From positions 1-54,491 of the forward strand of contig JAJPHB010000112.1 of the NCBI GenBank assembly GCA_021325525.1: 54,491 nucleotides of DNA, in the 5' to 3' direction. The notes below the pieces were generated by a model. The model did no database searches, was not told the DNA's origin, and was given only the letters and a program-made list of their open reading frames with translations. Positions within the stretch are counted from its first letter, which is position 1, and every line of letters begins with the position of its first letter. Positions 50,930-54,491 of this stretch are shown piece after piece. This DNA is from Alphaproteobacteria bacterium (lineage in GTDB: Bacteria > Pseudomonadota > Alphaproteobacteria > ATCC43930 > CGMCC-115725). The translations under genes were made by a program, and so were the position numbers.

Positions 50930-50998
50930 CGGATCGCGGGAGCGTCCGGGATCGCGGCGCGCCCTCCTCACCCAGCTCCGGGTAAGCTGCCCTGGGTG

Positions 50999-51976
50999 CT
51001 ACGCGCCGGCAAAGCGCGCGGTGCCGAGGGCGTCGAGAGCGGCAGCGTATTCCTGGCGCAGCCGCGCCACGCATTCGGCGACGCTCGGCACGTCGTCGAT
51101 GCTGCCGAGCCCCTGCCCCGCCCCCCAAATGTCGCGCCAGGCCGCTGGGCGGTTGCGATCGCCGCCGGCGAAATTCATCTTTCCCTTGTCGGCGGCGGGC
51201 AGATTGTCGGGATCGAGACCCGCTGCAACGAGGCTCGGCCGCAAGTAGTTGCCATGCACGCCCGAGATGGCGTTGGTATAGACGATGTCCTTGGCCGCGC
51301 CCTCGACCAGCATTTTCTTGTAGGCGTCCTTGGCGTTGGCTTCCCGCGTCGCGATGAAGCGCGTGCCGATATAGGCGAGATCGGCGCCGAGCGCCTGGGC
51401 GGCCAGAATGGCGCGCCCATTGGCGATGGCGCCGGAGAGGACGATGGTGCCGGCATAGAAGCGCCGCACTTCGGAGACGAGAGCGAAGGGGCTCAGCGTC
51501 CCGGCATGGCCGCCGGCGCCGGCGCAGACGAGAATGAGCCCGTCGACGCCTTGCTCCAGCGCCTTCTCGGCGTGACGGACCGAGATGACGTCGTGAAGGA
51601 CGATCCCGCCATAGCCGTGCACCGCCGCCACCACCTCGCCCGGCGGGCGGAGGCTCGTGATGATGATCGGCACCTCGTGGCGGATGCAGACATCGAGGTC
51701 ATGCGCGAGGCGCTCGTTCGAGGCATGGACGATCTGGTTGACGGCGAAGGGCGCGGCCCGCCGCCCCGCGCGCGCCTCGAAGGCGGCAAGCTCCTCCTTG
51801 ATCTCCTTGATCCACTCCGCGAGCCGCTCCTGCGGCCGCGCATTGAGAGTTGGGAAGGCGCCGACGATGCCGCTCTTGCATTGCGCCGCCACCAGCGCCG
51901 GAACCGAGACGATGAACATCGGCGCGCCGATGACGGGAAGGCTAAGCCGACCTTGCATGACCGGCGGAATCGACAT
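50999..51976 (-). CDS. Nitronate monooxygenase (2-nitropropane dioxygenase) family protein
   Basis: 325-residue FMN TIM-barrel enzyme. N-terminal LPVIGAPMFIVSVPALVAAQ, GIVGAFPTLNARP, IVLHDVISVRHAEKALEQGV, DGLILVCAGAGGHAGTLSPF with the catalytic-type histidine, GAIANGRAILAAQALGADLA and YIGTRFIATREANA. Oxidises nitronates such as propionate-3-nitronate to semialdehydes. Some members have other roles. The start is preceded by AAGGAGCTCCTTCCC. Transcribed alone. Confidence 0.87.
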   Translation of the reverse strand: MSIPPVMQGRLSLPVIGAPMFIVSVPALVAAQCKSGIVGAFPTLNARPQERLAEWIKEIKEELAAFEARAGRRAAPFAVNQIVHASNERLAHDLDVCIRHEVPIIITSLRPPGEVVAAVHGYGGIVLHDVISVRHAEKALEQGVDGLILVCAGAGGHAGTLSPFALVSEVRRFYAGTIVLSGAIANGRAILAAQALGADLAYIGTRFIATREANAKDAYKKMLVEGAAKDIVYTNAISGVHGNYLRPSLVAAGLDPDNLPAADKGKMNFAGGDRNRPAAWRDIWGAGQGLGSIDDVPSVAECVARLRQEYAAALDALGTARFAGA

Positions 51977-52051
51977 GGGAAGGAGCTCCTCAATTCTGCT
52001 GGAAGGGTGGGCGCCGCCGCGGACGGAGCCGCGAGCGCGCGCGGATGCGGG

Positions 52052-54478
52052 TCATCCGGCGAGCCGGCGCCCGGCAAGAGCGATCCCGACCTCCCGTGCC
52101 AATTCACTCTGCTTGAAGGGCTTGCGCAGGACGACGTCGCCGGGCCGCAGCGATTCGAGCGCGCCCGTATCGGCGTAGCCGGTGATGAGGACGAGCGGCA
52201 GCCCCGGCCGGCGCCGGCGCGCTGCCTCCAAAAGCTCGATGCCGTTCATGCCGGGCATGGCGTAGTCGAGGACGAGAAGGTCGAGCTCGACATCGCGGTC
52301 GATGATCGCCAGGGCGGCCTCGCCGCCTTCGGCCTCGCAAACCGTGTAGCCGAGCTCGCGCAGCGCCGTCGCCGCGAATTCGCGCACCTCCGGCTCGTCG
52401 TCCACCAGCAGGATGGAGCCGCTGCCGCCGCTCGGCGCCGCCGCGCGGGCGGCCCCCTCCGGTGCCGCGGCATCGAGCGCGCGCGGCAGGAAAATGGTGA
52501 CGCGCGTTCCCCGCCGCGGCCGGCTCGCGATCTGCGCCTTGCCGCCCGACTGCTCGGCGAAGCCATAGACCTGCGCGAGGCCGAGGCCCGAGCCCTTGCC
52601 GACCTCCTTCGTCGTGAAGAACGGCTCGAAGGCCTTGCTCCGCACCTCTTCGCTCATCCCGCTTCCGGTATCGATGACGGCGATCATCACATAGTCCCCG
52701 GCCGGAAGCTCGGGCGGGCGGTGCGGATCGGCGGCGGCGAGGTTGCGCGTCTCGATGGTCAAGGCGCCGCCCTCCGGCATGGCGTCGCGGGCGTTGATGG
52801 CGAGGTTGAGCACGGCGAGCTCGAGCTGCGTTGCGTCAGTGCGCGCTCGCCACAGCTCGGGCTCGAGCGCCTGCTCGATGCGGATCGCCGGGCCCAAGGT
52901 GCGGCGCAGCAGCTCGAGCATGCTGCGGATGCGCTCGTTGAGATCGACCGACTCCGCCTTGAGGCGCTGCCGGCGCGAGAAGGCGAGGAGCTGGCGCGTC
53001 AGATCGGCGCCGCGTTCGGCGGCGCGCAGCGCGCCGCGCAAGAGGCGCGTCTTGCGCCGGTCGGTTTCCTGGCCCAAGACGAGCTCGATATTGCCGAGAA
53101 CGGCGGTGAGGAGATTGTTGAAATCGTGGGCGACGCCGCCAGCGAGCTGGCCGACCGCCTGCATCTTCTGGGCTTCGCGGAGCTGCTGCTCAAGGCGCCG
53201 CGCCTCGGTGACGTCGATCGAGGTGGCAAAGATCCGCGCCACCCTGCCGTCCGGCGTGAAGAGCGGGACGAGAAAGGTGTGCCTCGCCACCGGGCCGAGC
53301 GGCATCTCGTAGGCGCTTTCATATTCGACGGCGCGGCCGGTGCTGGCGCATTCCTCGCATCTCGCCTCGGCGAGCGCCGCCGCCTCGGGCGGAAACACCG
53401 CTTCGAGCGGCTTGCCGACGATCTCATCGGCGCGGTAGCCCGAAAGCTTGAGGCAGGCAGGATTCACGTCGTCGATCGTGAAGCGGCGATCCGGCCCCCG
53501 CTTCAGCAGATAGATGATCGTGGGCGAGTGCTCGAAGAGGGCGCTGTAGCGCTCCTCGCTGCGGCGCAGCTTCTCGTTGGCAGCGGCAAGCGAGCGCGTC
53601 CGTTCGTTGACGCGCGTCTCGAGCTCCGCATTGAGCCGCGCCAGCTCCTGCTCGCGCCGCTTCAGCTCGGTCACGTCGATGCGGATGCCGACGATGCCGC
53701 CCGCCGCTGTGCGGCGCTCGACGATGCGCACCCAGCGGTCGTTCGGCAGGTGCTGCTCGAAGCCGCCGCGAACGGCGCGGTGCGCGGCGAGGCGCTCGGC
53801 GATCCATTCCTCCTCGCGCCCGACCGCCTCGACATACTGGCCCCGGCTGAGGCCGCCGCGCAGCATGTCCTCGAAGCGCGCGCCGGGCACGATGAAGTCG
53901 ATGCTCTCCGGATAGATCTGCTTGTAGCGCGCATTGCACATGACGAGCCGGTCCTCCGCATCGAAGAGGACGAAGCCCTCGGACATGGTCTCGACCGCGT
54001 CTTCGAGACGCAGCCGCGCCTCGCGCGCCTCCTTCTCCGCGGCCTCGGCCCGGCGCATGGCGGCGAGGAGCGCCGCATCCGTCTCCTTGCGCTGGGTGAC
54101 ATCGCGGAAATAGACCGAGAGGCCCGTCTTCGTCGGGTAGATGCTGGCCGCGATCCAGCCGCCGAGGACCGGCGAGGCGGCCTCGAAATGCACGGATTGC
54201 CTGTCGCGGGCCGCCTTCAGCATGGCGGCATGGCCGGGCGTCCCGACATAGGCGGGAAATTCCTCCCAGAGATTCTTGCCGATGAGCTGCCCGCTCGGCC
54301 GGCGCCACAGCTCCTCGGCCCGCGGATTGACATAGACGAGCCGCCAATCATGATCGACGGCGTAGAAGGCGTCGGTGATGCTCTCCAGGATCGTCACCGC
54401 GTCGACGGGCGGGCGCACGCCGCGCGTCCGCCCGGCGGCGGTCCGCTGCGCTGGCGATTTCCTGGTCCTGCCGGCCAT
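52052..54478 (-). CDS. Multi-PAS hybrid sensor histidine kinase with receiver domain
   Basis: 808 residues, cytoplasmic (no membrane helix). PAS1 at about 28-130 ([20 protein letters not shown]), PAS2 at about 160-272 ([20 protein letters not shown]), a coiled coil at about 272-310, PAS3 at about 310-425, HisKA with H451 in [20 protein letters not shown], HATPase_c with [21 protein letters not shown] and [12 protein letters not shown], and a C-terminal receiver (about 688-805) with [10 protein letters not shown] and phospho-acceptor D738 in [17 protein letters not shown] marks the family-4-type kinases. Only 13 bases lie upstream in the window, so the start is provisional. Confidence 0.88.
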   Translation of the reverse strand: MAGRTRKSPAQRTAAGRTRGVRPPVDAVTILESITDAFYAVDHDWRLVYVNPRAEELWRRPSGQLIGKNLWEEFPAYVGTPGHAAMLKAARDRQSVHFEAASPVLGGWIAASIYPTKTGLSVYFRDVTQRKETDAALLAAMRRAEAAEKEAREARLRLEDAVETMSEGFVLFDAEDRLVMCNARYKQIYPESIDFIVPGARFEDMLRGGLSRGQYVEAVGREEEWIAERLAAHRAVRGGFEQHLPNDRWVRIVERRTAAGGIVGIRIDVTELKRREQELARLNAELETRVNERTRSLAAANEKLRRSEERYSALFEHSPTIIYLLKRGPDRRFTIDDVNPACLKLSGYRADEIVGKPLEAVFPPEAAALAEARCEECASTGRAVEYESAYEMPLGPVARHTFLVPLFTPDGRVARIFATSIDVTEARRLEQQLREAQKMQAVGQLAGGVAHDFNNLLTAVLGNIELVLGQETDRRKTRLLRGALRAAERGADLTRQLLAFSRRQRLKAESVDLNERIRSMLELLRRTLGPAIRIEQALEPELWRARTDATQLELAVLNLAINARDAMPEGGALTIETRNLAAADPHRPPELPAGDYVMIAVIDTGSGMSEEVRSKAFEPFFTTKEVGKGSGLGLAQVYGFAEQSGGKAQIASRPRRGTRVTIFLPRALDAAAPEGAARAAAPSGGSGSILLVDDEPEVREFAATALRELGYTVCEAEGGEAALAIIDRDVELDLLVLDYAMPGMNGIELLEAARRRRPGLPLVLITGYADTGALESLRPGDVVLRKPFKQSELAREVGIALAGRRLAG

Positions 54479-54491
54479 CCCGAGAAGCTAG

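Larger units (their letters stand above)
50378..50998. other. 620-bp intergenic region with RNA candidate and short frames
   Basis: Largest gap of the window. It holds a promoter-like pair at 50473-50501, the structured RNA candidate 50509-50650, a possible 64-codon frame at 50735-50929, and a 21-bp stretch (50966-50986) identical to one at 16420-16440 that belongs to the dispersed repeat family. No established protein family was recognised. Confidence 0.6.

Overview
The window is a very GC-rich (about 70 percent by eye), gene-dense stretch of an alphaproteobacterial chromosome. The best guess is Hyphomicrobiales/Rhizobiales. The evidence is the ehu/eut/doe ectoine-utilisation layout, 5-aminolevulinate synthase (the alphaproteobacterial C4 route to haem), many overlapping ATGA/GTGA start-stop junctions, and dispersed nested palindromes of the CCCTCACCC...CTCTCCCCGC type. 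No rRNA, tRNA, CRISPR array, transposase or phage gene was seen.

Region 1 (1-11440) is an ectoine/5-hydroxyectoine scavenging and degradation locus. The left arm (minus strand) reads ehuB-ehuC-ehuD-ehuA-gntR-doeB. The right arm (plus strand) reads eutB-eutC-doeA-doeX(asnC)-succinate-semialdehyde dehydrogenase-dioxygenase. A divergent control region (4671-5088) contains a perfect 14-bp palindrome of GntR-operator type. eutA is absent. The dehydrogenase carries two frameshifts, and only the first 14 or so codons of an aminotransferase (doeD-like) survive before a palindromic repeat, so the distal steps look damaged.

Region 2 (11540-15889) holds a GlxA/AraC regulator, a non-pyrrolysine MttB-family methyltransferase, a YkoP-like protein and a TauD-family dioxygenase. 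It ends in a strong hairpin shared with a convergent small periplasmic protein.

Region 3 (15897-26215) contains a fatty-acid desaturase divergent from an XRE regulator with a palindrome between them, a TerB-like protein, a small membrane protein, an MlrC-like peptidase, a cache-PAS histidine kinase, hemA and a zinc alcohol dehydrogenase.

Region 4 (26216-35013) contains an orphan PEP-CTERM protein, a tightly coupled operon of an Ldh-family dehydrogenase with both subunits of an N,N-dimethylformamidase-like enzyme, a PAS-like protein, an ECF42-type sigma factor with its DGPF/YCII partner, a double-length iron-type ABC permease and a DUF7662 protein.

Region 5 (34964-42902) is a pyrimidine-catabolic locus: a RutR-like regulator, uracil phosphoribosyltransferase, DUF1688 (URC4) and a GTP-cyclohydrolase-II-like URC1. 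This is the complete core of the URC uracil pathway. A RutR-box-like site overlaps the -35 of a good promoter in front of urc1. Hydantoinase/oxoprolinase genes hyuB-hyuA are transcribed divergently from the same control region.

Region 6 (42912-54478) contains an EmrAB-type efflux pump with its TetR regulator and operator, a small secreted protein with three W-x-VY-[QP]-SH repeats, a HemL-like aminotransferase, a glycine-zipper/peptidoglycan-binding protein, a fumarylacetoacetase-family enzyme, a 620-bp gap holding a compact structured-RNA candidate with promoter and terminator, a nitronate monooxygenase and a multi-PAS hybrid histidine kinase.
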